Below, piece by piece: positions 53,264 to 62,608 of a DNA stretch of 64,000 bases. The DNA is taken from positions 124,001 through 188,000 of the forward strand of contig VAFL01000005.1 of assembly GCA_005768755.1 (NCBI GenBank). Direction: 5' to 3'. The stretch comes from Paracoccus denitrificans (lineage in GTDB: Bacteria > Pseudomonadota > Alphaproteobacteria > Rhodobacterales > Rhodobacteraceae). Made by a program: the position numbers and the translations under genes. Under the pieces are notes generated by a model. It saw only the letters and a list, made by a program, of their open reading frames with translations. It ran no database searches and was not told where the DNA came from. Every line of letters starts with the position of its first letter. Within the stretch, counting starts at the first letter, position 1.

Positions 53264-54360
53264 CCCGCACCGTTCATGTTCCGCTGGGAGACCGTGCCTA
53301 TGACGTGCGGATCGGCGCCGGGCTTATTGCGCGCGCAGGCGCGGAAATCGCACCTTTCCTGTCGCGTCCCCGCACAGTCATCGTGACCGACGAAAATGTC
53401 GCCCGACTGCATCTGAAACCGCTGGAAACAGCGCTGCACGCCGAGGGCATCGCCACCAATGCACTGGTTCTGCCGGCCGGCGAGGGGACGAAGTCCTGGC
53501 CGCATCTGACCCGCACCGTTGAATGGTTGCTGGAACAGAAGGTAGAGCGGCGCGATATCGTCATCGCGCTTGGCGGTGGGGTGATTGGCGATCTGGTCGG
53601 GTTTGCGGCGGCTGTCCTGCGCCGCGGCGTACGCTTCGTTCAGATGCCAACCTCGCTTCTGGCGCAGGTCGACAGTTCGGTCGGGGGCAAGACCGGCATC
53701 AATTCGGCACATGGCAAGAACCTGATCGGGGCCTTTCACCAGCCGGCGCTTGTGCTTGCAGACATAGCCGTTCTGGACACGTTGAACCCGCGCGACTTTC
53801 TGGCCGGTTACGGCGAAGTGATGAAGTATGGGCTTCTGGGCGACAGCGCTTTTTTCGAATGGCTGGAAGATAACGCCACTCGGCTGCGCGACGACATGGA
53901 GGCACGTGCCTACGCCGTCGCTCATTCCGTCGCCATGAAGGCCGGGATTGTCGAACGCGACGAGACCGAGCAGGGAGAGCGCGCCTTGCTGAACCTTGGC
54001 CACACCTTCGGTCACGCATTGGAATCCGCAACCGGTTATTCAGACCGGCTGCTGCATGGCGAGGGGGTCGCAATCGGTTGCGCCCTGGCGTTCGAACTTT
54101 CGGCCCGGCTGGGTCTTTGTCCGCAAGAGGACCCTTCGCGGGTCGGCGCCCATCTTGCCGCGATGGGCATGCCTGCCCGGCTGTCGGATGTGCCGGGCGA
54201 TCTGCCAGGTGACGCCGAACTGATCGCGCTGATGGGGCAGGACAAGAAAGTCATCGACAACAAGCTGCGCTTCATCCTGGCGCGCGGTATCGGACAGGCC
54301 TTCATTGCCGACAATGTCCCGCAGCGCGACCTTGCCGAGGTTCTGTCAGCATCACGTTGA
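53260..54360 (+). CDS. aroB: 3-dehydroquinate synthase
   Basis: 366 residues. It converts DAHP to 3-dehydroquinate with NAD and zinc. The start is ATG 53260, coupled to aroK with GGAGGTGA directly upstream. NAD motif ALGGGVIGDLVGFAA, and zinc ligands in ESATGY, LNLGHTFGHALE and LLHGEGVAIG are present. It is the last gene of the unit; the 182 bp beyond it hold no gene. Confidence 0.96.
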   Translation: MTRTVHVPLGDRAYDVRIGAGLIARAGAEIAPFLSRPRTVIVTDENVARLHLKPLETALHAEGIATNALVLPAGEGTKSWPHLTRTVEWLLEQKVERRDIVIALGGGVIGDLVGFAAAVLRRGVRFVQMPTSLLAQVDSSVGGKTGINSAHGKNLIGAFHQPALVLADIAVLDTLNPRDFLAGYGEVMKYGLLGDSAFFEWLEDNATRLRDDMEARAYAVAHSVAMKAGIVERDETEQGERALLNLGHTFGHALESATGYSDRLLHGEGVAIGCALAFELSARLGLCPQEDPSRVGAHLAAMGMPARLSDVPGDLPGDAELIALMGQDKKVIDNKLRFILARGIGQAFIADNVPQRDLAEVLSASR

Positions 54361-54522
54361 TAGTATTTGAAAAGTCCCTTGTCACAGGCACCTTTCTTCC
54401 TGACCGTACACGACGGTCGCAAACGGACATCGCGCCGGAGCGATGATCCGGGGCTGCCTGGCAGGCGCGACATGCGCGCTTGCCATGTCCAAGGGAACAT
54501 CCGTCCGTCGAACATGGCTGCA

Positions 54523-54540
54523 TGCGCCGCCCTGGGCGCA
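54523..54540 (-). terminator. Short hairpin at the end of the ABC importer operon
   Basis: TGCGCC pairs with GGCGCA around a 6-nt loop, just 3 nt beyond the ATPase stop on the minus strand. No T-run, so termination would be weak. The rest of 54361-54522 shows no gene. Confidence 0.35.
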
Positions 54541-54542
54541 GT

Positions 54543-55283
54543 CTAAAGCGTCGCGCCCATCATCATACGGACGATTTCTTCGTCGTTCGTGTCAGCGGGC
54601 CGCCGCTCGCCCGCGACAACTCCGCGTGCCAGTACGATGATCCGGTCGGCGGCGGCGAAGATGTCGGGCAGGTTGTGTGAGATCAGGATGATCCCCACGC
54701 CTTTGGCCTTGAGCCTTTGGATCAGCGCCATCACCTCTCGCTGTTCGGGGACGCCAAGTGCAGCGGTCGGTTCGTCCATGATGACAAGCCGCGCCTGCCA
54801 GTGGATCGCGCGGGCGATTGCGATGGCCTGTCGCTGCCCGCCCGACATCTCGCGCACGGGTGCAGCCGGGTCGGGCACGACGATACCAAGACTTTTCATC
54901 ACCTCGACGGCATCATCGCGCATGGTCTTTCGATCAAGGAAGGGCAGGCCCAGCCTTTTCACCGTACGCTCGCGCCCGAGATAAAGGTTCAGCCCTGGAT
55001 CAAGGTTATCTGCCAGCGCCAGATCCTGATAGATGGTCTCAACCCCGGCAGTGCGAACTGCCTCGGGACTTTTGCCGGTCAGAAGCTGATCGTTCAGGAA
55101 CACCCGGCCTTCCGTCGGCTGATAGACGCCCGAGATCATCTTGATGACGGTCGACTTGCCCGCACCGTTATCACCGGCCAGCACAACACATTCGCCTTCG
55201 TTCAACTCGAAGGTGACGTTTTTCACCGCTTCGTTCCCGCCGAAGCGCTTCTTAAGGCCGTCGACTTTCAGAAGTGTCGTCAT
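54543..55283 (-). CDS. Sugar ABC importer ATPase (single-domain, FrcA-like)
   Basis: 246 residues, one ATPase domain: Walker A LAGDNGAGKST, Q-loop ETIYQDLALAD, signature REMSGGQRQAIA, Walker B LVIMDEPTAALGV. Members of this branch (FrcA) have one domain rather than the usual fused two, and they take up fructose, mannose, ribose or related sugars. It overlaps the permease stop by 4 nt. The start has GTGGGGGGC upstream. The substrate is unknown. Confidence 0.9.
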   Translation of the reverse strand: MTTLLKVDGLKKRFGGNEAVKNVTFELNEGECVVLAGDNGAGKSTVIKMISGVYQPTEGRVFLNDQLLTGKSPEAVRTAGVETIYQDLALADNLDPGLNLYLGRERTVKRLGLPFLDRKTMRDDAVEVMKSLGIVVPDPAAPVREMSGGQRQAIAIARAIHWQARLVIMDEPTAALGVPEQREVMALIQRLKAKGVGIILISHNLPDIFAAADRIIVLARGVVAGERRPADTNDEEIVRMMMGATL

Positions 55284-56293
55284 GACTTGCCCCCCACGAT
55301 GCGATCCTTTGACTGATCGACCAGAACGGCGATGATTATGACCAGACCTACGGCGACGAATTGCCAATAGGGCGGCAGGCCCGAGAAGACCAATCCGAAC
55401 TGGATCACCGCGATGATGAATGCGCCGATCACAGTGCCGGTGATGGTGCCTTGCCCACCCGTCAGCGACGCGCCACCGATGAACACTGCGGCCACTGCAT
55501 AAAGCAAAATCGGTTCGCCCGAATTGGCGGCCCCGGCAGAGAAGCGGAAGGTATAGATCAATCCGCCCATCCCGGCGGTCAGTGCGGATATCACGAAAAG
55601 AATGATCAGGTGGCGCTTCACATCAACGCCGGCCCGCTCGACCGAGGCGGGGTTGGCGCCAAGCGCATAGGTATGGGCGCCGAAACGTGTGTGTTTCAGC
55701 ATGTAATGGCAGATCAGCGCCAGCACCATGGCGGCGACAAGCGGCACTGGAAAGCCAAGGATGTTACCGTTGCCAAGCTCTCGTGCGTGGCTGTTGCGGA
55801 TCGAAACGGTCGCCCCGCCGGCCATGATCAGCGCGGCACCCCGCGCGACGCCATATGTGCCAAGTGTGCCGATGAAGCTTGGCACACTGAGATAGGCGAC
55901 CAGCCAGCCGTTAACGACCCCGACAAGCGCCGCCGCCAGCAGCCCGGCGAAGGTGGCGACCAGCACGATCATCCAGCCCGCATCGGGCCCGCCGGCCCGT
56001 ATCACCAGCGCGATCACGACCGAGGCCAGCCCGGACGAGAAGGCGATCGAAAGGTCGATATGCCCCGCCACAATCACCAAGGTAAGGCCAAGCGCCAGCA
56101 ACAATATCTGCGACGCAGCGACGGCAATGGATTGCAGGTTGTAAATGCGGAACAGGAATGTGTCGCCGGTTTCGATCCTGGCATAGATCTCGAAAAAGGC
56201 CAGGATCAGGATCAGGAACAACCATGACCAGGCGTTCAGCAGGGACTTCACGAATGAAGTCCCGTTGTTTTGTGCTGCGCTCTCCATCGTCAT
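55280..56293 (-). CDS. Sugar ABC importer permease
   Basis: 337 residues with about 9-10 membrane spans. It belongs to the BPD_transp_2 family (RbsC/FrcC), with DLSIAFSSGLASVVIAL, GVVNGWLVAYLSVPSFIGTL, GANPASVERAGVDVKRHL and GAVFIGGASLTGGQGT-like (here AAVFIGGASLTGGQGT) segments. It forms the membrane channel with the FrcA-like ATPase. ATGA overlap with the binding-protein gene fixes the start at 56293. Confidence 0.9.
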   Translation of the reverse strand: MTMESAAQNNGTSFVKSLLNAWSWLFLILILAFFEIYARIETGDTFLFRIYNLQSIAVAASQILLLALGLTLVIVAGHIDLSIAFSSGLASVVIALVIRAGGPDAGWMIVLVATFAGLLAAALVGVVNGWLVAYLSVPSFIGTLGTYGVARGAALIMAGGATVSIRNSHARELGNGNILGFPVPLVAAMVLALICHYMLKHTRFGAHTYALGANPASVERAGVDVKRHLIILFVISALTAGMGGLIYTFRFSAGAANSGEPILLYAVAAVFIGGASLTGGQGTITGTVIGAFIIAVIQFGLVFSGLPPYWQFVAVGLVIIIAVLVDQSKDRIVGGKS

Positions 56294-57264
56294 TCCGAAT
56301 AGATGAATTTCTGCGTGGTCTCGTCATCGACATTTTCGGCGTCGATGACGGTGAACCCTGTCCCGATGGTGGTCGGGATCGATTCACCTTTCAGATGCGC
56401 ATAGGCGGCCATGACGCCGAAATAGCCGATCTCGGCCGGATGCTGCGCAATGGCGGCATCTATCAGCCCGGACGAGATATTGTTGACGATGGACCCGGGC
56501 GCGTCAAAGGCGATCACGGTCACATCCTCGGACTTGCCGGCGCTTTCAACGCCATTGCCCGCACCAAGTGCGGAAAACAGGTTCGCCCCGAACACGCCCT
56601 TCACCTCGGGGTTGCGCGCCAGAACCGCCTGGAACTGCGATGCCGCAAGCGAGGCGTCGTTTTCGTTATACTGAGTATCGAGCACCTGGATATCGGGGAA
56701 ATTCTCGGCCATTTCTGCCTTGAAGCCTTCCTCGCGCTGATCGGTCGTCGAAACGCCGGGGCGCATATTGGCCACATAGACCGTACCTTCGCCACCAACC
56801 GCCTCGGCCATGGCGCGCGCGGCCATGCGGCCGCCGCCGATATTGTCGGACGCAATATAGGCCAGCGGGAAATCCCCGTCGCCATCGCCGTCCTGATACT
56901 TGCCGTCATCGACGAAGGTATCGACTGTGATGACCGGAATGCCAGCATCTGATGCGCGGCGCAGCGGCTCGATCATCTGCGTACTGTCGGTTGGCGCAAC
57001 CAGGATGGCGTCGGGTCCGCGCCCGATCACAGCGTCCAGCACGGGGGTTTGCAGAACCGGGTCGAACTCTTCCGCGCCCTGAAAGTCGACGGTAATGCCA
57101 AGCGCGTCGGCCGCGACCTGCGCACCGCGATTCATGGTGATATAAAACGCATCCGTTGTCAGGCCGGGGACCAATGCGATGGTGATGTCCTCGTCCTGTG
57201 CCATGGCAACCGAGCCGGTGCCGATGGCAGCCGTCAGGGCGAGGCCCGCGATAATCGTCTTCAT
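56290..57264 (-). CDS. Sugar ABC importer substrate-binding protein
   Basis: 324 residues. Signal peptide (about 1-22, ending SVAMAQ), then a type I periplasmic binding fold: ALVPGLTTDAFYITMNRGAQ, DAILVAPTDSTQMIEPLRRA and IPVITVDTFVDD. Residues about 120-131 hold an Asp/Gly-rich insert QDGDGDGDF that is unusual for the family and could bind calcium. AGGAGGAG is a strong ribosome site. It captures the sugar in the periplasm. The sugar cannot be identified by sequence. Confidence 0.9.
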   Translation of the reverse strand: MKTIIAGLALTAAIGTGSVAMAQDEDITIALVPGLTTDAFYITMNRGAQVAADALGITVDFQGAEEFDPVLQTPVLDAVIGRGPDAILVAPTDSTQMIEPLRRASDAGIPVITVDTFVDDGKYQDGDGDGDFPLAYIASDNIGGGRMAARAMAEAVGGEGTVYVANMRPGVSTTDQREEGFKAEMAENFPDIQVLDTQYNENDASLAASQFQAVLARNPEVKGVFGANLFSALGAGNGVESAGKSEDVTVIAFDAPGSIVNNISSGLIDAAIAQHPAEIGYFGVMAAYAHLKGESIPTTIGTGFTVIDAENVDDETTQKFIYSE

Positions 57265-57285
57265 GTGTTTCTCCTCCTGTCTGTC

Positions 57286-57300
57286 GGCCCGGTTCGGGCC
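57286..57300 (-). promoter_or_regulatory. Hairpin in the leader of the binding-protein gene
   Basis: GGCCCG-GTT-CGGGCC is a perfect 6-bp stem 22 bp before the binding-protein start. It may stabilise the mRNA of this highly needed subunit. No other function can be claimed. Confidence 0.35.
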
Positions 57301-57347
57301 TTCTTTCGATCACCGCCCGCTCCTCTGACGGGGATCATTCTGCATTC

Positions 57348-57365
57348 GGGCGCGCTGATGCGCCC
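57348..57365 (-). terminator. Hairpin between the SDR gene and the binding-protein gene
   Basis: GGGCGC pairs perfectly with GCGCCC around a 6-nt loop, 7 nt beyond the SDR stop. It may act as an intra-operon terminator or processing site that separates dehydrogenase and transporter expression. Confidence 0.4.
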
Positions 57366-57372
57366 GCGCTGT

Positions 57373-58098
57373 TCAGATGGCCTGCGCGCGAGGCAGGATA
57401 ACCAGATCCCGGATCGTGACGTTGCGCGGGCGCGTCAGCATGAACATGACCGCTTCAGCGACATCTTCGGACCGCAGGCCGTTGCCAGTTGCCGCCTTGG
57501 CATCGATTTCGGCCTGATCGGATATCCCCCACAGATCGTTAAGCACGACACCAGGCGCGATGGCCTGAACACGGATATTCTGGGGGCCGACCTGTTGGCG
57601 CAGACCATGGGTGAAGGATTGAACGGCGTGTTTGCTGGCTGAATAGACCGGCTCCCATGGAATGGCCTGATGTCCGGCAACTGAACTGGTGATGACTATA
57701 TCTCCCTCGCCGCGTTCGATCATTCCGGGCAGGGCCGCGCGGACAATCTGGAAAACGGCGCCGATATTGGTCTGCAGCACGCGATCGATATCGGCCGGAT
57801 CGTTTTCGACCAGATCGCCTGCCAGATAGACCCCGGCATTCGCCATGAGGATATCGACAGGGCCGAACTGTCCGGCGACATTTTCCAGAAGTTCAGCAGA
57901 CGCACCTGCCGCTGTCAGATCTGCGGCAATGGCGATCGCGTTGGGACCGATCCGCGCGGCAGCGGCCTCAAGCTTGTCGGTTGAGCGCGCGACAAGCGCG
58001 ACTTTCGCGCCTGCCGCCGCCAGCAGTTCTGCGGTGGCAAGGCCGATCCCGGAGCTTGCGCCGGTGACAAGCGCGACCTTGTCCTTCATCTCAGACAT
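57373..58098 (-). CDS. SDR family oxidoreductase (NAD(P)-dependent)
   Basis: 241 residues from the ATG at 58098 with GGGGGAGGGAG upstream. Rossmann motif TGASSGIGLA, NAGVYL, catalytic Ser in ITSSVAGHQ and YSASK (Tyr-Lys pair). The short loops are those of a classical SDR acting on a small polyol or keto sugar. It is the first gene of the minus-strand unit that continues into the ABC importer and is divergent from a second SDR gene, with shared operator DNA between. Confidence 0.9.
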   Translation of the reverse strand: MSEMKDKVALVTGASSGIGLATAELLAAAGAKVALVARSTDKLEAAAARIGPNAIAIAADLTAAGASAELLENVAGQFGPVDILMANAGVYLAGDLVENDPADIDRVLQTNIGAVFQIVRAALPGMIERGEGDIVITSSVAGHQAIPWEPVYSASKHAVQSFTHGLRQQVGPQNIRVQAIAPGVVLNDLWGISDQAEIDAKAATGNGLRSEDVAEAVMFMLTRPRNVTIRDLVILPRAQAI

Positions 58099-58194
58099 CA
58101 CTCCCTCCCCCAAAGGTGCATCCGTCAAGCCGGCGTGCCGCCCCACTTCTGACGGCGCGCTGTGATCTGCTTGCGCCAAGGCTTGCACCAAACA

Positions 58195-58231
58195 TTACGC
58201 ACGTAAAGAAAAATTTTTCAGAAATTTTCAG
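58195..58231. promoter_or_regulatory. Operator cluster in the divergent SDR promoter region
   Basis: The 270 bp between the two SDR genes contain TTACG-CA-CGTAA (58195-58206), the perfect palindrome GAAAAATTTTTC (58208-58219) and ATTTTTCAGAAAT (58213-58225). The last 13-mer occurs again, inverted, at 63551-63563 ahead of the LacD-like gene. A SorC- or LacI-type repressor from the same cluster is the probable ligand. Confidence 0.6.
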
Positions 58232-58368
58232 CTTGAGCGATTACCCGCAATTTGAACAAGCTAACGCCAGAATGTTTGCTATTGTTTATTTGACGCGTGT
58301 AAAAAATAGTGTGGAGTGTTGGGCGGAATTCCTGCCGACATTCTTGCCTTAAGCATGGGAGGTGCTTG

Positions 58369-59142
58369 ATGTATCTGCAGAAATTCGACCTCACCGGCCG
58401 CGTTGCCGTCATTACCGGGGGCGGGCAGGGAATCGGCGCTGCCTGTGCCGATGCGCTGGCAGAAGCCGGCGCGCGCGTCGTGATCGCCGATCTGGACCAG
58501 GGGATCGCGGCTGAAAAAGCCGAAGCAATCAGTGCCGCGGGGGGCCAGGCATCTGCGCGTCGGCTGGACGTCACCGACAGTGCCGATGTCGAAGCGCTTG
58601 CCGAATCACTGGAGGCCGAGGGCGGGGTCGACATTCTGGTCAACAACGCGGGCATCGTTCAGTCCAATACCCCGGCTGAAACCTGTTCGGACGATCATTG
58701 GCGTCGGCATATGGCGGTCAATCTGGACGGCGTATTTTACTGCGCGCGCAGTTTCGGTCGGCGGATGCTGGCCCGCGGGCGCGGGTCCATCGTCAATATG
58801 GGCTCAATGTCGGGGATCATCGTCAACAAACCGCAGGAGCAAAGCTTTTACAACGCCTCCAAGGCCGGGGTGCATCACCTGACAAAATCGCTGGCCGCCG
58901 AATGGGGTGGCCGCGGGGTCCGGGTCAACGCGGTCGCGCCGACGGTGATCGAGACGGAGTTGGTCAGCCGCGTGCTGAAGGACATCCCCGAGATGGAAAG
59001 GATCTGGCTGGACATGACACCAATGAACCGTCTGGGTCGGCCTGACGAAATCGCCTCGGTCGTGCTGTTTCTGGCATCCGACGCGTCCAGCCTGATGACC
59101 GGGTCCATCGTTTCGGCCGATGCCGGCTATACCTGCTGGTAA
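58369..59142 (+). CDS. SDR family oxidoreductase, polyol or sugar dehydrogenase-like
   Basis: 257 residues. GGGAGG precedes the ATG at 58369; the frame is open upstream but without ribosome site. TGGGQGIGAA, NNAGIV, NMGSMSGIIVN and YNASK are all intact, with a C-terminal MTGSIVSADAGYTCW. It resembles D-arabinitol/sorbitol-type dehydrogenases. It is followed 5 bp later by the class II aldolase gene, so oxidation and aldol cleavage are probably consecutive. Confidence 0.9.
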   Translation: MYLQKFDLTGRVAVITGGGQGIGAACADALAEAGARVVIADLDQGIAAEKAEAISAAGGQASARRLDVTDSADVEALAESLEAEGGVDILVNNAGIVQSNTPAETCSDDHWRRHMAVNLDGVFYCARSFGRRMLARGRGSIVNMGSMSGIIVNKPQEQSFYNASKAGVHHLTKSLAAEWGGRGVRVNAVAPTVIETELVSRVLKDIPEMERIWLDMTPMNRLGRPDEIASVVLFLASDASSLMTGSIVSADAGYTCW

Positions 59143-59147
59143 GCCTT

Positions 59148-60197
59148 ATGCCGCAGGTCGAACACCCGCACTGGGATGATTTTCTGGCTGTCTCGGCGCA
59201 GATCGGAAACGAAATTGCGCTGGTTCAGGGCGCTGGCGGCAACAGTTCGCTGAAGTCCGGCAATGTGATGTGGATCAAGGCCTCGGGCACATGGCTGGCC
59301 GAGGCTCAGGCCCAGCCGATCATGGTGCCGATAGATCTGGTTGCGCTGCAAAAGCGGGTTGCGGCAGGCAACCTGTCCGAGGACGAGATCGCCGGTCTGA
59401 CCCTGCCAAGTGGCCCTGCAGGCTTGCGTGCCTCTGTCGAGACGCCGTTTCACGCGCTGCTGCCATCTGACTGCGTGTTGCATGTGCACTGCGTCGCAAC
59501 GATTGCGACGGCGATCCGCGCGGATGCGGACGACGTGCTGCGCGAAAGGCTTTCCGGGCTGAACTGGCACTGGCAGCCCTATGTGAAGCCGGGCGTGCCG
59601 CTGACGAATGCGATGCGCGACGCAGGCGCGGCAAAAGCCGAGATCATCGTTCTTGGAAATCACGGCCTGATCGCGCAAGCCGATACGCCGGCACATGCAA
59701 TGGCACTGTTGTCGAAAGTGCGCGAACGCCTTGGGGGCGCGTCATTGTTGCGCAGCGCATCGATCAATCCGGAAAGCTCGTCGCTTGCTGCGGACGGCTA
59801 TGTTCCTGCACAGGATCGTGGCAGCAACGATCTGGCAATGGTGCCTGAACTGCTGGCACTGGCAGCGAACTGCGCCCTTGCGCCGGATTTCGTGGTTTTC
59901 TTCGGCCCATCAATCCCGATCCTGCCGCGCGGACCTGACCTTGCCGGGCAACTTGCAGGGCTTGCGCGTGCACCGCTGCCGCATAACGCAGTGGTCCTGG
60001 TTGAAGGTCGGGGCGCGCTGATCCGGCGGGACGCCATGCGCGGGACGAAGGATCTGCTCGCGGGCTATGCGCAGGTCCTGAAACGCCATCTGTTGAATGG
60101 CGGGGGGACTATCCGCTATTTCACGTCCGATGAAATCGCCGAACTTCTGGACTGGGACGCCGAGAAATACCGTCAGGCCATGAACCGGGGGGCGTGA
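59148..60197 (+). CDS. Class II aldolase/adducin family protein with extra C-terminal domain
   Basis: 349 residues. The aldolase fold covers about 1-200: VQGAGGNSSLKSG, HVHCVATIATAI and GNHGL hold the three zinc His residues, and ETPFHALLPSD the substrate side. Residues about 215-349 form an additional domain not found in small fuculose aldolases; similar aldolases are fused to a dehydrogenase in rhamnulose-1-phosphate aldolase/SDR proteins. Here the SDR is encoded separately just upstream, so the pair looks like a split version. It would cleave a ketose 1-phosphate to dihydroxyacetone phosphate and an aldehyde. It overlaps the kinase start by one base. Confidence 0.8.
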   Translation: MPQVEHPHWDDFLAVSAQIGNEIALVQGAGGNSSLKSGNVMWIKASGTWLAEAQAQPIMVPIDLVALQKRVAAGNLSEDEIAGLTLPSGPAGLRASVETPFHALLPSDCVLHVHCVATIATAIRADADDVLRERLSGLNWHWQPYVKPGVPLTNAMRDAGAAKAEIIVLGNHGLIAQADTPAHAMALLSKVRERLGGASLLRSASINPESSSLAADGYVPAQDRGSNDLAMVPELLALAANCALAPDFVVFFGPSIPILPRGPDLAGQLAGLARAPLPHNAVVLVEGRGALIRRDAMRGTKDLLAGYAQVLKRHLLNGGGTIRYFTSDEIAELLDWDAEKYRQAMNRGA

Positions 60198-61471
60198 TGG
60201 GGGACGCTCAGCGCATCGCCATTGTTGATATCGGCAAAACCAACAGCCGCGTCATTCTCGCTGATCTGGCGTCGCGGCGCGAGATCGACTTCCGCACGAT
60301 GGAAAACAAGGTTCTTCCCGGGCCGCCCTATCCGCACCTCGACGCAGAGCGTATCGCCGAGTTCATCCTGCGCGCTCTCGCAGCTTTCACGCGCAGCGAT
60401 CCGGCCTTGCAGGTGTTCGTGATATGCCACGGGGCAACAATGGCGCTGATTGACGATGGCGGGCTGGTGCTGCCAGTTCTGGATTACGAATATGCCGGCC
60501 CGGACGAGCTTGCGGCTGAATATGACCGCCTGCGCCCGGATTTTGCTGAAACGGGCGCCCCGCGCATGCCGGGTGGCTTGAACCTTGGCGCACAACTGTT
60601 CTGGCTGAGCAGGCATTACCCGCAGAAGCTGGCGCAGGCGCGTCACGTATTGTTCTGGCCGCAATACTGGACATGGTTTCTGACAGGCCAGCCGCTATGC
60701 GAGATATCTTATGCCACCAGTCACAGCGATCTGTGGTCCTTGCACACTGGTCAGCCCGCAAGTGGCGCGATCGCCCGGATCGCTGCCGGGATGTTTCCGC
60801 CGCTTGCGCCTGCAGGGGACATCGCGGGCACGATCCGTCCGGCACTTGCCGCCGCCTATGGTCTTCCGGAAGGAATCAGGGTCCATGTCGGCGCCCATGA
60901 CAGCAGTCTGGCACTTGTCCCGCTTGCGGGGCCGGGTGTGCGGGCAACTTCCGTTGCAATGTCGACAGGAACCTGGCTTGCCGCATTCGCGATCGGAGGC
61001 GAACAGATGCCGGAACCGGGGCCAGGCATTATGGCAAGTCTTGATATCTTTGGCAGGCTGGTGCCGAATTTTCGCTTCATGGCCGGCAAGGCGCGGGGCG
61101 ATATTCTGGCGCAGCCCTCTGGCGTGGCGCCGGCCCTGCCTGCCGAAGCGCTTCGGCTGGATCAGGGTGCAGATGGCCGTTTCGGGCTGGTCGATTCCCA
61201 GCACCGCCAGGCAAGCTTGGCCCCGGCAGCTGGCGAAAGTCTGGCCGATGCCGTTGACCGTCTGCTGGCACGCGACGCGCTGTCCGGGCTGCGCGGCATT
61301 GGCGGGGCGGGCCCCTTGCATGTGACCGGACCCTTTGCAAAGAACCCTGTCTTCATGCAGGCGCTGCGGATGGGCTGGCCATTCCCGGTGCATGCGAGCA
61401 CGTACGAGCAGAGCATTGTCGATCAGGTCGCCGCATTGCTAGATCGACCGGGGCAAGGGCAGGGATCATGA
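60197..61471 (+). CDS. FGGY-family carbohydrate kinase
   Basis: 424 residues. IVDIGKTNSRVILADL is the phosphate-1 motif, GAHDSSLALVPL holds the catalytic Asp, STGTWLAAF the phosphate-2 motif and GPFAKNPVF the adenosine region. It resembles rhamnulokinase and fuculokinase members, which phosphorylate a ketose at C1. The start may be the GTG at 60194 or ATG at 60197 (TGATG). Its product would be the substrate of the aldolase encoded just before it. Confidence 0.87.
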   Translation: MGDAQRIAIVDIGKTNSRVILADLASRREIDFRTMENKVLPGPPYPHLDAERIAEFILRALAAFTRSDPALQVFVICHGATMALIDDGGLVLPVLDYEYAGPDELAAEYDRLRPDFAETGAPRMPGGLNLGAQLFWLSRHYPQKLAQARHVLFWPQYWTWFLTGQPLCEISYATSHSDLWSLHTGQPASGAIARIAAGMFPPLAPAGDIAGTIRPALAAAYGLPEGIRVHVGAHDSSLALVPLAGPGVRATSVAMSTGTWLAAFAIGGEQMPEPGPGIMASLDIFGRLVPNFRFMAGKARGDILAQPSGVAPALPAEALRLDQGADGRFGLVDSQHRQASLAPAAGESLADAVDRLLARDALSGLRGIGGAGPLHVTGPFAKNPVFMQALRMGWPFPVHASTYEQSIVDQVAALLDRPGQGQGS

Positions 61472-61475
61472 CGAA

Positions 61476-62522
61476 ATGGGCATGAACAGAAAGACGATCC
61501 GCACGATGGAGGAACTCGCTTCCGAGATCGAGATATCGCGCCCGACCCTGTCGCGCTATTTTCACGACCCGGCCAGTGTTCGCAGCGGCACACGCGCGAA
61601 AATCGAGGACCGGCTGCGCACGGTCGACTATGTGCCGAATTTCTTTGCCCGCAACCTCAACCGCAAGCGGACGCGGCTGATCGGCGTCGTTGTGCCCCAT
61701 CTCAATGATATCTTTCAGACCAGCCTGATCAATGCCATCGCCGCCGCCGCCGGCGAAAGCGATTACCGGATCATCATCCAGAACTCTGATAACGACCCAC
61801 GGCGCGAGGCGGCAGCAATCGACACGCTGCGATCCATGAATGTCGATGGTATCCTGATCGCTCCGCTGGGAATTGGCACGGATAGCGACATGTTGCGCCG
61901 GACCGAAGGTCATTTGCCGCTGGTACTGATCGATTCGCGCGCCTCGGGCAGTCCCGACGCGTTCGATTTCGTCGGCAATGACAACGAACACAGCGTCGGG
62001 CTGATGGTCGACTATCTGGTCCGTTCCGGCCATGATCCGCTCTTCCTGGCGATGCCGCAGGTCAACATCAACGCCGTTGAACGGATGCAGGCCTATCTGG
62101 ACGCAATGGCCCGCCATGATCGTCCTTCCCAAATCATTGCCCCCGATATTGCCGACAATAGCTGGGATTTCGAGGCCCACGGCCTGGCTGTGATGCGCGC
62201 CGAGTTTGCTGCCGGTCGTCACACACGCGCTTGCGTCCTGTGCGCGAACGATCGTGTGGCCCTTGGTGCGTTGAAGGCTGCGCATGAGTTCGGATTGTTC
62301 CCGCAAGGCAAGGCGGGCGAGTTCCGGTTGGCCGGTCATGACAATGACGCACTGACGCGCTTTCTGCATCCGGGTCTGACGACGGTCGAGCAGGACGTGC
62401 CACGCATCGCTTTTGAGGCTGTCGAAATACTCATGCGGCGCATCGAATCTCCGCGTCGCCCGAACGAGGCCCATGATTCGCGCCGGATCCCTGCGCGGCT
62501 GGTGCTGCGCGAATCTGCGTAA
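61476..62522 (+). CDS. LacI-family transcriptional regulator
   Basis: 348 residues. HTH at 10-30 (TMEELASEIEISRPTLSRYF), hinge RNLNRKRTRLIGVVV, then a periplasmic-binding-like sensor domain with GILIAPLGIG, DNEHSVGLMVDYLV, and CVLCANDRVALGAL. It is expressed right after the kinase (4 bp gap), so it is probably cotranscribed and controls the cluster in response to a sugar. Two ATGs (61476, 61482) are possible starts. Confidence 0.92.
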   Translation: MGMNRKTIRTMEELASEIEISRPTLSRYFHDPASVRSGTRAKIEDRLRTVDYVPNFFARNLNRKRTRLIGVVVPHLNDIFQTSLINAIAAAAGESDYRIIIQNSDNDPRREAAAIDTLRSMNVDGILIAPLGIGTDSDMLRRTEGHLPLVLIDSRASGSPDAFDFVGNDNEHSVGLMVDYLVRSGHDPLFLAMPQVNINAVERMQAYLDAMARHDRPSQIIAPDIADNSWDFEAHGLAVMRAEFAAGRHTRACVLCANDRVALGALKAAHEFGLFPQGKAGEFRLAGHDNDALTRFLHPGLTTVEQDVPRIAFEAVEILMRRIESPRRPNEAHDSRRIPARLVLRESA

Positions 62523-62608
62523 GCTTTGCTGTGCCTGCATGCCAGATTGCCGCAATGCGCGAATTCAGGCAGGAATGGGTTGATGGTATATCAATTCGGC
62601 AAGATTTC

